Source: Legionellaceae bacterium (GTDB lineage: Bacteria > Pseudomonadota > Gammaproteobacteria > Legionellales > Legionellaceae). Taken from it: 64,000 bases of DNA. This document shows, piece after piece, positions 8,944-17,522 of the stretch. The notes below the pieces were generated by a model, which did not search any database, had not been told where the DNA came from, and was given only the letters and a program-made list of their open reading frames with translations. The DNA lies in NCBI GenBank assembly GCA_029212505.1, contig JARGOS010000002.1, forward strand, positions 248,001 to 312,000, in the 5' to 3' direction. How positions within the stretch are numbered: position 1 is the stretch's first letter; each line of letters opens with the position of its first letter. Made by a program: the position numbers and the translations under genes.

Positions 8944-10371
8944 ATGCATGTTTTTCCCATTATCTTAGCCGGTGGTTCAGGCACACGTTTATGGCCTTTG
9001 TCACGTAAAGACTTTCCCAAGCAGTTTTTAAACCTGCATGGTGGAACGTCACTATTGCAACAAACAGTTAAGCGCGCGACCAATATGCAACACACAGGAA
9101 CGGTGGTGGTGAGTAACGAGGCGCATTACTTTTTATGTCAAGATCAGCTTAAAGATTTAGATGACAATCTTACCTATTTGCTTGAGCCCTGTGCACGAAA
9201 TACAGCACCTGCGATTGCGTGTGCCGCACATCGTGTACTCGATGTTGTGGGTGAAGATGCAATTCTCGTGGTGTTACCGTCTGATCATTGGATTGAAGAC
9301 GAAGCGGCTTGGCAGGCGGCCATGCAACGCGGTATTGACTATGTGACGCACACACCTGCGATGGTGACGTTTGGTGTGAAGCCCACAAGCCCTAAAACCG
9401 GTTATGGTTATATTGATACTGCAGAGCAACAGGCAGATGGTGTGTATTCAGTGGCACAGTTTCGAGAAAAACCAACGGTTGATGTCGCCGAATCATGCAT
9501 ACAAAGCGGCATATCTTATTGGAACAGCGGAATGTTCGTGTGTCGTGCGACCACGTATTTAGAAGAACTATCACGTGTTGAGCCTGAATTATTTGCAAAC
9601 ACCGAAGCGGCCTATCAACGAGCCCATCGTCAACATGATTATTTTCGCTTAGATGAACAAGCGTTTGCTGCGTGTCGTGCTGACTCGATTGATTATGCCG
9701 TCATGGAAAAAACTGAGCGTGCCGTGGTTGTGCCAATGGATATTGCATGGAACGATTTAGGTTGTTGGTCAGCGGTGGCTGAAGCCGGAGAAGCCGATGC
9801 GCATGGCAATGTATTGCACGGCAAAGCGCTTGCTGAAGAGAGCGAAGGCTGCATGATCAGCAGTGAACATGCTTTAGTTACGGCATTAGGGCTTCGTGAT
9901 CAAATTATTGTGGCAACACGCGACGCAGTTTTGGTAGCCGATAAGCGTTATTCGCAGCAGGTTAAAGATTTGGTGGGTACCCTGAGTAAAGAGCACCAAA
10001 GCTTGGCTAATGAGCATGCCTGTGTTCAGCGTCCGTGGGGAACGTATGAGATCTTAGCCGAAGGTGAAGCGTTTAAAGTGAAGCGTTTGATGTTAAAACC
10101 TGGGGCGCGCATTTCATTACAGCGCCATGAGCATCGTGCCGAGCATTGGGTTGTGGTAGCTGGCGAGGCGGATGTGGTGAACGATACCCAGCATTTTAGG
10201 CTTAACGTCAATCAGTCCACGTACATACCCCCAAAAACCACGCATCGTTTGAGTAATCCGGGTGATATACCACTTTATGTGATTGAAGTTCAAAGTGGCG
10301 CTTATTTGGGCGAAGATGATATCACGCGTTATGAAGATATTTATGCACGTGAGGTGTGCGAAGTGTTATAA
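8944..10371 (+). CDS. manC: Mannose-1-phosphate guanylyltransferase / mannose-6-phosphate isomerase
   Basis: This bifunctional cytosolic enzyme makes GDP-mannose for surface polysaccharides. The N-terminal domain has the pyrophosphorylase signature GGSGTRLWPLSR (residues 10-21) with FPKQF, then FREKP, NSGMFV and a DIAWNDLGCW segment. The C-terminal cupin domain (from about residue 360, RPWGTYE) carries the LQRHEHRAEHW isomerase motif. The length of 475 residues is usual for ManC/AlgA/CpsB. AGGAGAGG lies upstream of ATG 8944. A TATAAT at 8900-8905 could be the -10 element, but no good -35 is visible. Confidence 0.93.
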   Translation: MHVFPIILAGGSGTRLWPLSRKDFPKQFLNLHGGTSLLQQTVKRATNMQHTGTVVVSNEAHYFLCQDQLKDLDDNLTYLLEPCARNTAPAIACAAHRVLDVVGEDAILVVLPSDHWIEDEAAWQAAMQRGIDYVTHTPAMVTFGVKPTSPKTGYGYIDTAEQQADGVYSVAQFREKPTVDVAESCIQSGISYWNSGMFVCRATTYLEELSRVEPELFANTEAAYQRAHRQHDYFRLDEQAFAACRADSIDYAVMEKTERAVVVPMDIAWNDLGCWSAVAEAGEADAHGNVLHGKALAEESEGCMISSEHALVTALGLRDQIIVATRDAVLVADKRYSQQVKDLVGTLSKEHQSLANEHACVQRPWGTYEILAEGEAFKVKRLMLKPGARISLQRHEHRAEHWVVVAGEADVVNDTQHFRLNVNQSTYIPPKTTHRLSNPGDIPLYVIEVQSGAYLGEDDITRYEDIYAREVCEVL

Positions 10372-10407
10372 ATTAGGTAAATTTAAATGTAAGCGGAAAT
10401 TTCGATG

Positions 10408-11763
10408 TTATATTAAGCCGTTACCCAAATAACGTTTTAATTGACCACAAAGATAATACGGAAGACTTAACAGCTCGAACTCTTTCCCCCCAAGTGATGT
10501 GATGGTTTCACGTAAAAATTTGCCATGATAGAGCCTAATTGCAAATGTGGCATGTTCTGAGTGATCAATAAATGAATGCAGCGAGCGCATGGAACCCGTT
10601 TTACCTGATTTGATTTCAATCGGAATGAGTTGGTTGCCTTGGGGAATGACATAGTCGATTTCAGCTGATGATTGCGATTTTTCTCTTACCCAAAATAAAA
10701 GACGTTGCTGAGTAACCGTTTCGGTTGCGAGTAATTGCTGACCTACGACATGCTCCGTAATTTTACCTTGATAAAGATGATTAAGATCACTGAGTGAAAA
10801 AAATTCTTGTTGTAATCCGACGGAATAGTTCATTAAACCTGTATCAAGAAACTGTAAACGTGGTGATTTTTTATGATTAGGTTCAAATGGGGGCTTTAAT
10901 GCGGTGGTTGGGTAAACTAATTTAATAAGCAGCGCTTTTTCTAAGATGCGCATGGCTTCACCCACGTCACGAGAGCCATATTCGGATTGCCCAAAATTTT
11001 GAAATTTTATGCGGGAGCCCGCGTGGTAAGAAGCATGAGCAATAATATGCCTAATAACGCGCGTTTGTGCTTTATCTCGCGCATATTTTTCCACATCATC
11101 TTGGTACCCTGTTAATAACGACTCATAAATAGGCCCTAACTTAACCAAGTCTTTATGCTGGGCAAAGTTTGCGATAATTTCTGGCATGCCACCTATCATG
11201 CAATATGAATGAAATAATTCTAATAAGCGTGGATGCGTATAGACAGGAGGTTGCTCCAGGAGCAAGGCCTCGCGTGCTATTGGCTCTTCAATAGCGGTTA
11301 GAAATTCTTCAAATGTAAGAGGATAAAGGTAAAGGTATTCAACACGGCCAACCGGAAAGGAAATGTTGGTGTCTATGAGCGTTTCGAGTAGGGAGCCTGT
11401 GGCAATGACATGAATATCAGGATAAGCTTCATAAAAATAACGTAGCATGCTTACAGCATTGGGGGAGGTTTGAATTTCGTCAATAAAAATTAACGTGCGT
11501 TTTTCTGGCGCATAGGTTAGTTTTTTCTGAAAAAAAATAGCTTGAATAATTTGGTCAATCGGTAAATCTTGTTCGAATATACGTCGATCGAAGTGTAGCT
11601 CTAGATTGAGATAAATAAAGCAGTCAAATTGTTCGCCAAATTTTTTTACCAACGTCGTTTTACCCACCTGACGTGCTCCTCTTATAATCAGGGGCTTGTG
11701 TTGAGGTTGTTTAGACCAGTGCTCTAATTTTAAAGTTGCACGACGAGTAAGCATGATAGCCAT
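10408..11763 (-). CDS. AAA-family ATPase with DUF4143 nuclease-like C-terminal domain (copy 4)
   Basis: This is the most complete member in the window, with 451 residues. It has Walker A GARQVGKT (residues 29-36), Walker B TLIFIDEIQ, VIATGSLLE, and the CMIGGMPEII motif at the domain junction. A DUF4143 domain follows with SSAEIDYVI...LIPIEIKSG. It is the closest match of the three intact genes to the eroded copy at 4799-5413 and was used to infer the deletions there. AGGAG lies 3-4 bases before ATG 11763 and about 12 before ATG 11754, so the start is ambiguous. It converges with manC across a 36-bp gap. Confidence 0.82.
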   Translation of the reverse strand: MAIMLTRRATLKLEHWSKQPQHKPLIIRGARQVGKTTLVKKFGEQFDCFIYLNLELHFDRRIFEQDLPIDQIIQAIFFQKKLTYAPEKRTLIFIDEIQTSPNAVSMLRYFYEAYPDIHVIATGSLLETLIDTNISFPVGRVEYLYLYPLTFEEFLTAIEEPIAREALLLEQPPVYTHPRLLELFHSYCMIGGMPEIIANFAQHKDLVKLGPIYESLLTGYQDDVEKYARDKAQTRVIRHIIAHASYHAGSRIKFQNFGQSEYGSRDVGEAMRILEKALLIKLVYPTTALKPPFEPNHKKSPRLQFLDTGLMNYSVGLQQEFFSLSDLNHLYQGKITEHVVGQQLLATETVTQQRLLFWVREKSQSSAEIDYVIPQGNQLIPIEIKSGKTGSMRSLHSFIDHSEHATFAIRLYHGKFLRETITSLGGKEFELLSLPYYLCGQLKRYLGNGLI

Positions 11764-11870
11764 GAACTCCTGTAATAAAGTAACGGTTGTTTATGTTTAA
11801 TTATAGCATAGAATAAGGGTAGTTACGTTATTTTTATATTAAACCTGAATTTAATTTAAGGACAAATTAA

Positions 11871-12860
11871 ATGCAATTATTAGTCACAGGTGCAGCAGGC
11901 TATATCGGTAGTCATTTTTGCATTGCGGCATTAAAAGCAGGACATGAATTGCTTTTATTAGATAATTTATCAAACGGTTCGAAAGCGGCGATTGACTATA
12001 TTCAGCATCAAGCCGAAGCACCCGATAAAGCCATATTTTTTAAGCAAGATATACGAGATAAAGCTGGGCTTGATCGCTTATTTGAACAACATACTTCGAT
12101 TGATGCGGTGGTGCATTTTGCGGCCTTAAAAAATGCGCCTAAATCACTTTCAGAGCCGCTTGATTATTATCAAAATAATGTACTGGGGACACTGAATCTT
12201 TTAGATGCCATGACAAAAGCAGGCGTAAAGCGTTTTGTTTTTTCATCAACCGCTGCGGTGTATGCGCCGGATGCGGCTCAGCCATGCTCAGAAGCTGCTG
12301 CAATCGATCCCGTGACACCTTATGGTAAAAGTAAGTTGATGAGCGAGACCATGCTTGCCGATCTGGTCGCGGCTTATCCTGAGATACGAGCTGTCGCTTT
12401 TCGGTATTTTAATGTTGCCGGCTCAGATGGTAGTGAAGCACTAACCTCACTATTACTAGCCGATTCAGATGCGAGTTTATTATCATCGATTTTAAAAGTA
12501 GCGCATGGGAGTAAACCGCATTTATCGGTGTATGGTCATGATTATGATTCAGCGGATGGCACCGGGGTTCGTGATTATATTCATGTGCTTGATTTGGCTG
12601 ATGCGCATCTTTGTGGCCTTGATTTTATCGAGCACCATGATGGTTTCCAGGTGTTTAATCTAGGTAGTGGTCAAGGATATAGCGTATTGGAAACGGTGAG
12701 ATGCTTTGAAAAAATAAACAATACAGCCATTCCCATCCAATATGAGGCACGCCGGCCGGGTGATTTATTTAAAGTGTATGCAGATACAACACATGCACAC
12801 AAGCTATTAGGCTGGAAACCTAAGTATGATTTAGAACGTATTGTTGGGATGTTTATGTAA
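11871..12860 (+). CDS. galE: UDP-glucose 4-epimerase
   Basis: GalE interconverts UDP-glucose and UDP-galactose in the cytosol, feeding LPS and capsule synthesis. The NAD-binding motif GAAGYIGSHF is at residues 7-16, SST at 125-127, and the catalytic YGKSK pair Y151/K155. RPGD and YADTTHAHKLLGW at the C-terminus are typical of the family. The length of 329 residues is near normal. AAGGA precedes ATG 11871. The gene is alone on this strand, and a hairpin covers its stop codon. Confidence 0.92.
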   Translation: MQLLVTGAAGYIGSHFCIAALKAGHELLLLDNLSNGSKAAIDYIQHQAEAPDKAIFFKQDIRDKAGLDRLFEQHTSIDAVVHFAALKNAPKSLSEPLDYYQNNVLGTLNLLDAMTKAGVKRFVFSSTAAVYAPDAAQPCSEAAAIDPVTPYGKSKLMSETMLADLVAAYPEIRAVAFRYFNVAGSDGSEALTSLLLADSDASLLSSILKVAHGSKPHLSVYGHDYDSADGTGVRDYIHVLDLADAHLCGLDFIEHHDGFQVFNLGSGQGYSVLETVRCFEKINNTAIPIQYEARRPGDLFKVYADTTHAHKLLGWKPKYDLERIVGMFM

Positions 12861-12889
12861 ATTAAACGTTGAACTTTCAATTTACATAA
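12853..12889 (+). terminator. 11-bp stem-loop at the galE stop codon
   Basis: TTATGTAAATT (12853-12863) pairs exactly with AATTTACATAA (12879-12889) around a 15-base loop. The stem is A/T-rich and no poly-T follows, so it is a weak terminator at best. Confidence 0.4.
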
Positions 12890-12927
12890 CATCAAGACTT
12901 CATCTATCGCTTGTTTTGCTGTTCTCT

Positions 12928-12963
12928 TGTATATCTTGCTGTATATCTTGTTGTATATTCTGC
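12928..12963. repeat. Three tandem 12-bp repeats upstream of dapA
   Basis: Units TGTATATCTTGC, TGTATATCTTGT and TGTATATTCTGC follow one another without a gap at 12928-12963. They lie in the 200-bp spacer between galE and dapA, about 100 bp before the dapA start. The function is unknown; a variable-number repeat or curved AT-rich DNA is possible. Confidence 0.65.
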
Positions 12964-13064
12964 GTATTATTCATTCTAATTTAATATTTTCTGTTGAGAA
13001 GCTATCCGGCTGCCGGTAAGATAAAGCCATGATATTTAATTCTAGTATATGAAGGAGCATGCTT

Positions 13065-13937
13065 GTGTTTCGAGGGAGTATTGTTGCGTTAGTTACACCG
13101 TTCTTAGACGGCCAAGTGGATGTGGTGCGTTTGCGTGCACTGGTTGAGTTCCATGTTGATGCTGGTACCTCTGCTTTGGTCGCTGCAGGTACGACTGGAG
13201 AGTCAGGTACATTAACGTACGATGAAAAATGTTTGGTGATCAAAACAGTGGTGGATGCCGCTGCTGAGCGCATGCCTGTAATCGCCGGAACGGCAGCAAA
13301 CTCGACACAGGATAGCATTAAACTCACGCAATTTGCCATGTCGTGTGGAGCGCATGCTGCATTGATCATGACACCTGCTTATATTAAGCCAACACAAGAG
13401 GGTTTATATCAGCATTACAAAGCGATTGCTGAAGCCGTGCACATTCCGATTATATTATATAACGTTCCCAGTCGAACAGCCTGTGATTTATTGCCTGAGA
13501 CGGTGGTTCGTCTGGCGATGATTTCGAATATTGTGGGTATCAAAGAAGCGACAGGTGATTTAAAGCGACTCAAAGTGTTATTAAAAGGGCTGGGCGGTCG
13601 TCTTGATATTTACAGCGGTGACGATCCTACGGCGGCTGAATGGATTTTGCATGGCGCCAAAGGGGTTATTTCGGTGACAGCCAACGTTGCACCCAAGCTG
13701 ATGGCAAAACTTACCGATGCAGCGTTAGATAAAAATAAGAAACTCACGAAAAAATTACAAGCGGAATTATTGCCGTTGCATCGTGCATTATTTCTTGAAT
13801 CCAATCCTATTCCAACCAAATGGGCGCTTGAACAAATGAACTTGATGGTTAATGAACTACGTTTGCCGTTAACCAAACTTTCAACCCAATATCACGAAGG
13901 CCTTTTGGCGATACTTCGTGCATTAAATTTAAAATAA
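13065..13937 (+). CDS. dapA: 4-hydroxy-tetrahydrodipicolinate synthase
   Basis: DapA condenses pyruvate with aspartate semialdehyde, the first committed step to diaminopimelate and lysine, and so supplies peptidoglycan. The TTGESGTL motif, the catalytic Tyr in LYNVPSRT (about residue 132) and the Schiff-base Lys in VGIKEATGD (about 160) are all present. GTG 13065 is preferred because GGAG (13054-13057) lies 7 bases upstream and translation then begins [13 protein letters not shown] as in E. coli. ATG 13059 abuts the ribosome binding site. The downstream lipoprotein gene repeats the common dapA-bamC order. Confidence 0.95.
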   Translation: MFRGSIVALVTPFLDGQVDVVRLRALVEFHVDAGTSALVAAGTTGESGTLTYDEKCLVIKTVVDAAAERMPVIAGTAANSTQDSIKLTQFAMSCGAHAALIMTPAYIKPTQEGLYQHYKAIAEAVHIPIILYNVPSRTACDLLPETVVRLAMISNIVGIKEATGDLKRLKVLLKGLGGRLDIYSGDDPTAAEWILHGAKGVISVTANVAPKLMAKLTDAALDKNKKLTKKLQAELLPLHRALFLESNPIPTKWALEQMNLMVNELRLPLTKLSTQYHEGLLAILRALNLK

Positions 13938-13965
13938 AAATTAATTATTACAGAGAGGTTATGTT

Positions 13966-14187
13966 GTGTTATTAAGAGCCGGTTTGTTGGTGCTGGGTGT
14001 GGTGTCGTTGTGTAGCTGTAACACACCGTTTGCTAGTAACGATAAAGATCAATACCTTGAAAGTCAGAATGCGCCAAATATGATTATTAAGTCGCCATTG
14101 ACGACATCTAATTTAAGTGATTTTTATACGTTGCCAGCGGCACCTGAGCATCCTAAAAAAGTGAATATGCTGCCGCCTGTGAGCTAA
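13966..14187 (+). CDS. BamC-like mini-lipoprotein (N-terminal region only)
   Basis: This 73-residue protein starts at GTG 13966 with GAGAGG upstream. It has a signal peptide ending in a lipobox LCSC (lipidated Cys18). The mature part includes DQYLES, APNMIIKSPL, SDFYTLP and MLPPVS. These match, in order, the unstructured N-terminal arm of BamC (YLE...AP.GMILP...DYAIP...RPP), the part known to bind BamD. The two folded helix-grip domains of BamC are absent, as full-length BamC is about 340 residues. The position directly after dapA, as for bamC/nlpB in other gammaproteobacteria, supports the assignment. Inference: a minimal Bam-complex accessory lipoprotein. Confidence 0.65.
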   Translation: MLLRAGLLVLGVVSLCSCNTPFASNDKDQYLESQNAPNMIIKSPLTTSNLSDFYTLPAAPEHPKKVNMLPPVS

Positions 14188-14216
14188 TTGTGAGCTTCGG
14201 ATAAAAAGGGAAAAGC

Positions 14217-15023
14217 ATGCAAAAAATGCAATTACCGATTGGTGTGTTTGATTCAGGCATGGGTGGGCTCACCGTGCTGCGTGCTCTACGCGAGCGCTTA
14301 CCGAATGAATCGTTTATTTACTTGGGTGATACGGCGCGCCTGCCCTACGGAACCAAAAGCCAGGATACCGTTCGCCACTACGCCATGCAAATGGCGCGTA
14401 TCTTAGTGGAGCGACGCATTAAAGCGCTTGTGATTGCATGCAACACAGCAACAACCGCGGCCTTACCCCATCTACAAACCATGCTGCCGAATATACCGGT
14501 GGTGGGTGTGATCGCACCAGGTGCGTCTGCTGCAGTCAAAACCACGAAAAACCAGCGTATTATCGTGCTTGGAACAGAAACGACCGTAGCCAGTCATGCG
14601 TATCAAGGCTTAATTCAGGCTGCGCTGCCCGATGCGTGTATTCAGGCACGGGCCAGCAGCTTATTGGTGGCGCTTGCTGAAGAAGGGATGGTGCATAATC
14701 ATATTGCCCGTGCGGCGTTGGAGCATTATTTATCCGAGCGCAAAGAGGAAGATACGGTGCTGCTAGGGTGCACTCATTTTCCTGTGTTTAAGCCGCTTTT
14801 ACGCGACCTATTGCCCGAACACGTGCGTGTGGTTGATTCTGCTGAAGCAACGGCCGATGCCGTCAAGCAAGTGCTGATTGATGAAGGTATGTTAAGCGCC
14901 CCATCATCTCAAAAGAAAACGCATTACTTGGTGACGGATTCAGCCACGCGTTTTGGGGCGGTGGGGGCCATTTTTCTGGGTGAGCCACTCAATCAACAGG
15001 ATATTGAACTGGTGGATGCATGA
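14217..15023 (+). CDS. murI: Glutamate racemase
   Basis: MurI makes D-glutamate for peptidoglycan. FDSGMGGLTV (residues 11-20) holds the Asp/Ser pair, and the two catalytic cysteines are Cys75 in ACNTATT and Cys185 in LGCTHFP, with His187. The length of 268 residues is typical. The stop overlaps the murF start by 4 bp, indicating translational coupling. murI at the head of the mur cluster, in place of ftsI-murE, is unusual. Confidence 0.94.
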   Translation: MQKMQLPIGVFDSGMGGLTVLRALRERLPNESFIYLGDTARLPYGTKSQDTVRHYAMQMARILVERRIKALVIACNTATTAALPHLQTMLPNIPVVGVIAPGASAAVKTTKNQRIIVLGTETTVASHAYQGLIQAALPDACIQARASSLLVALAEEGMVHNHIARAALEHYLSERKEEDTVLLGCTHFPVFKPLLRDLLPEHVRVVDSAEATADAVKQVLIDEGMLSAPSSQKKTHYLVTDSATRFGAVGAIFLGEPLNQQDIELVDA

Positions 15024-16363
15024 ATTTACGTGAAATAGCCGCAAGTCTTGATTTAGCTGTACCACATGGTGCAGCGCACGATCTTGTCATGACCGGGGTT
15101 TCCATGGATACCCGCACATTGGAGGCCGGCAATTTGTTTGTTGCACTGCGTGGAACGCGTGTGGATGGCCAGCAGTTTATTCCTGAGGCGATTCAACGCG
15201 GTGCATCAGCTGTTTTATGCACCGAGCACGTGCCCGATTGTGCCGTGCCCCAATTGGTTTATCCTGATTTAGAAAAAGCCTTAGGTCTCATCGCCACAGC
15301 CTATAGAAAAAGCTTATCGTGTACTGTTATTGCACTTACGGGAAGCAATGGCAAAACCACGGTGAAAGAAATGCTGGCCTCTATATTGCCTAAGCCTTCG
15401 TTTGCAACGCCTGGGAATTGGAATAATCATCTAGGTGTGCCGCTGAGTATTTTAAAACTGAATGCGACACATCGCTACGCTGTACTTGAATTAGGGGCGA
15501 ATCATGCCGGTGAAGTTGCTTATACTTCAGCTATGGCAAAACCTCATGTGACGCTGATTAATAATATTTCAGGCGCGCACATCGAGGGCTTTGGTTCGAT
15601 TGAAGGCATTGCTCGGGCGAAAGGCGAAATTCATCAAAATTTGCTTCCGGGTGGCACGGCGGTGATTAATGCCGATGATGCTTATGCGCATCATTGGGAT
15701 GATGTGCTCGCAGATAAAAACATACTACGTTTTTCGGCAACACGACAGGACGTAGAAGTTTATGCAACAGCGATCGAATTAAGCCAGACGGGCGGGCCAA
15801 GATTTCGTTTAGTGACACCCGCAGGAGAGGCCAAGATTATTTTAAACGTCCCTGGCATGCATCATGTGCTGAATGCACTTGCTGCAGCGGCTTGCGCGCA
15901 TGCGCTGGGCATTTCGAATGCCGAAATCGCCGAGGGTTTGATGCGATTTACCGGTGTGCCTGGGCGGCTAACATCACGTGCTGGTCGTCAAGGCGCGTTA
16001 ATTTTAGATGATACGTATAACGCGAATTTAAGCTCGGTTTTGGCCGGTATTCATGTGCTTGCTGCACGTGTTGGACAGCGTATTTTAGTGCTCGGTGATA
16101 TGGGTGAGCTGGGCGAGCATTCGGAGGCGTATCATCAAGAAGCGGGGGAGGCGGCACGCGCAGAAGGTCTGGATAAACTTTTGACCTGTGGCACGCACAG
16201 TCGGGTTGCGGCAACAGCTTTTGGTGCACAAGCCCAGCATTTTGATACCCAAGATGCGTTGCTTCAGGCGCTCTTGCCGTGCTTAGATGAAACGACAACG
16301 GTGCTTGTGAAAGGTTCGCGCTCGAGTGCGATGGAAAATATTGTGAATCAATTGGTTGCGTAG
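15020..16363 (+). CDS. murF: UDP-N-acetylmuramoyl-tripeptide--D-alanyl-D-alanine ligase
   Basis: MurF adds D-Ala-D-Ala to the UDP-MurNAc tripeptide, the last cytosolic step of precursor synthesis. It has an N-terminal Mur domain (GVSMDTRTLEAGNLFVAL), the ATP loop LTGSNGKTTVKEM, the central-domain ELGANHAGE and NNISGAHIEGF segments, and C-terminal DDTYNAN and LGDMGELG. The length of 447 residues is normal. It overlaps murI by 4 bp and is followed after 71 bp by mraY. Confidence 0.95.
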   Translation: MNLREIAASLDLAVPHGAAHDLVMTGVSMDTRTLEAGNLFVALRGTRVDGQQFIPEAIQRGASAVLCTEHVPDCAVPQLVYPDLEKALGLIATAYRKSLSCTVIALTGSNGKTTVKEMLASILPKPSFATPGNWNNHLGVPLSILKLNATHRYAVLELGANHAGEVAYTSAMAKPHVTLINNISGAHIEGFGSIEGIARAKGEIHQNLLPGGTAVINADDAYAHHWDDVLADKNILRFSATRQDVEVYATAIELSQTGGPRFRLVTPAGEAKIILNVPGMHHVLNALAAAACAHALGISNAEIAEGLMRFTGVPGRLTSRAGRQGALILDDTYNANLSSVLAGIHVLAARVGQRILVLGDMGELGEHSEAYHQEAGEAARAEGLDKLLTCGTHSRVAATAFGAQAQHFDTQDALLQALLPCLDETTTVLVKGSRSSAMENIVNQLVA

Positions 16364-16434
16364 TAGTTGCGTCGTTAAGGCATTGCGTGAGATGCTCTTT
16401 TTATTTGGTTTATTTAATTTAGGATAAAAAAACA

Positions 16435-17520
16435 ATGCTTTATTGGCTGACGCAGTTATTTCAAAACGATTATCACGCATTACGTGTGTTTCAATATTTG
16501 ACGTTTCGATCGATTTTGGCCGCGTTGACGGCCCTTGTGATTGCGCTGTGTTGTGGGCCTGTAATGATTCGTTGGTTGAAAAAGCTTCAAGTAGGTCAGG
16601 TCGTTCGGGATGATGGGCCTCAAACGCATTTGTCTAAAGCAGGAACGCCGACGATGGGTGGGGTTTTAATCTTATTTTCCGTGACGTTAAGTAGTTTGCT
16701 TTGGGGGGATTTGACGCAACCGAGCTTGTGGCTTGCCCTGTTTGTGACGCTTGGGTTTGGTTGGATTGGTTGGGTGGATGATTATCGTAAACTTGTGCTG
16801 AAAAATACCGATGGCTTGTCAGCTCGAAAAAAAATTATCTGGCAATCGTTGGTGGCGTTGGTTGCGGTGTTATATTTGTATTTTCAAGCAAAATTGCCGA
16901 TTCATACGCAATTAACCGTACCGTTTTTTAAAGATTGTTTAATACCGCTGGGTTTAATTTTTCCAATATTGGGTTATTTTGTGATTGTTGGTAGCAGTAA
17001 TGCGGTCAATTTAACCGATGGTCTCGATGGGTTAGCGACCATGCCGATTGTGATGGTCGCCGGTGCGTTGGGTGTTTTTGCTTACGTCACAAGCAACGCA
17101 GTGTATGCGCATTATTTGTCAGTACCGTTTGTGCCGAATACCGAAGAGTTGACGATTTTTTGCTCGGCGATGGTGGGTGCGGGTCTCGGTTTCCTTTGGT
17201 ACAACACCTATCCGGCACAAGTGTTTATGGGGGATGTCGGCTCGTTATCACTGGGCGCTGCACTCGGTATTGTTGCTGTGATTATTCGCCAAGAGTTAGT
17301 GCTTGGTATTATGGGTGGCTTGTTTGTGCTCGAAACGCTCTCGGTTGTCTTGCAAGTCGTTTATTTTAAATGCTCGGGTGGTAAGCGTATGTTTAGGATG
17401 GCGCCGCTGCATCATCATTTTGAGCTGAAAGGCTGGGCTGAGCCTAAAGTGATCGTTAGGTTTTGGATCATCACGGTGATTTTTGTCTTATGCGGTTTGG
17501 CGACGCTTAAACTGAGGTAA
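16435..17520 (+). CDS. mraY: Phospho-N-acetylmuramoyl-pentapeptide transferase
   Basis: MraY is the inner-membrane enzyme that transfers phospho-MurNAc-pentapeptide to undecaprenyl phosphate to form lipid I. It has about ten hydrophobic segments, the GTPTMGG motif, the catalytic Asp-rich loops DDYRK and [10 protein letters not shown], the [11 protein letters not shown] motif and the terminal HHHFELKGW. Its 361 residues match the E. coli enzyme closely. AGGAT precedes ATG 16435, and the stop is 2 bases before murD. Confidence 0.96.
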   Translation: MLYWLTQLFQNDYHALRVFQYLTFRSILAALTALVIALCCGPVMIRWLKKLQVGQVVRDDGPQTHLSKAGTPTMGGVLILFSVTLSSLLWGDLTQPSLWLALFVTLGFGWIGWVDDYRKLVLKNTDGLSARKKIIWQSLVALVAVLYLYFQAKLPIHTQLTVPFFKDCLIPLGLIFPILGYFVIVGSSNAVNLTDGLDGLATMPIVMVAGALGVFAYVTSNAVYAHYLSVPFVPNTEELTIFCSAMVGAGLGFLWYNTYPAQVFMGDVGSLSLGAALGIVAVIIRQELVLGIMGGLFVLETLSVVLQVVYFKCSGGKRMFRMAPLHHHFELKGWAEPKVIVRFWIITVIFVLCGLATLKLR

Positions 17521-17522
17521 TT

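Noticed and set aside
3301-11870. A complete transposon or integron around the ATPase genes
   Set aside because: No transposase, integrase or matched terminal repeats with target duplication are visible; only isolated repeats were found.
12928-12963. CRISPR array
   Set aside because: The repeats are 12 bp without spacers, and no cas genes occur in the window.
13059-13064. ATG 13059 as the dapA start
   Set aside because: It directly abuts the GGAG ribosome binding site. GTG 13065 has correct spacing and aligns with known DapA N-termini.
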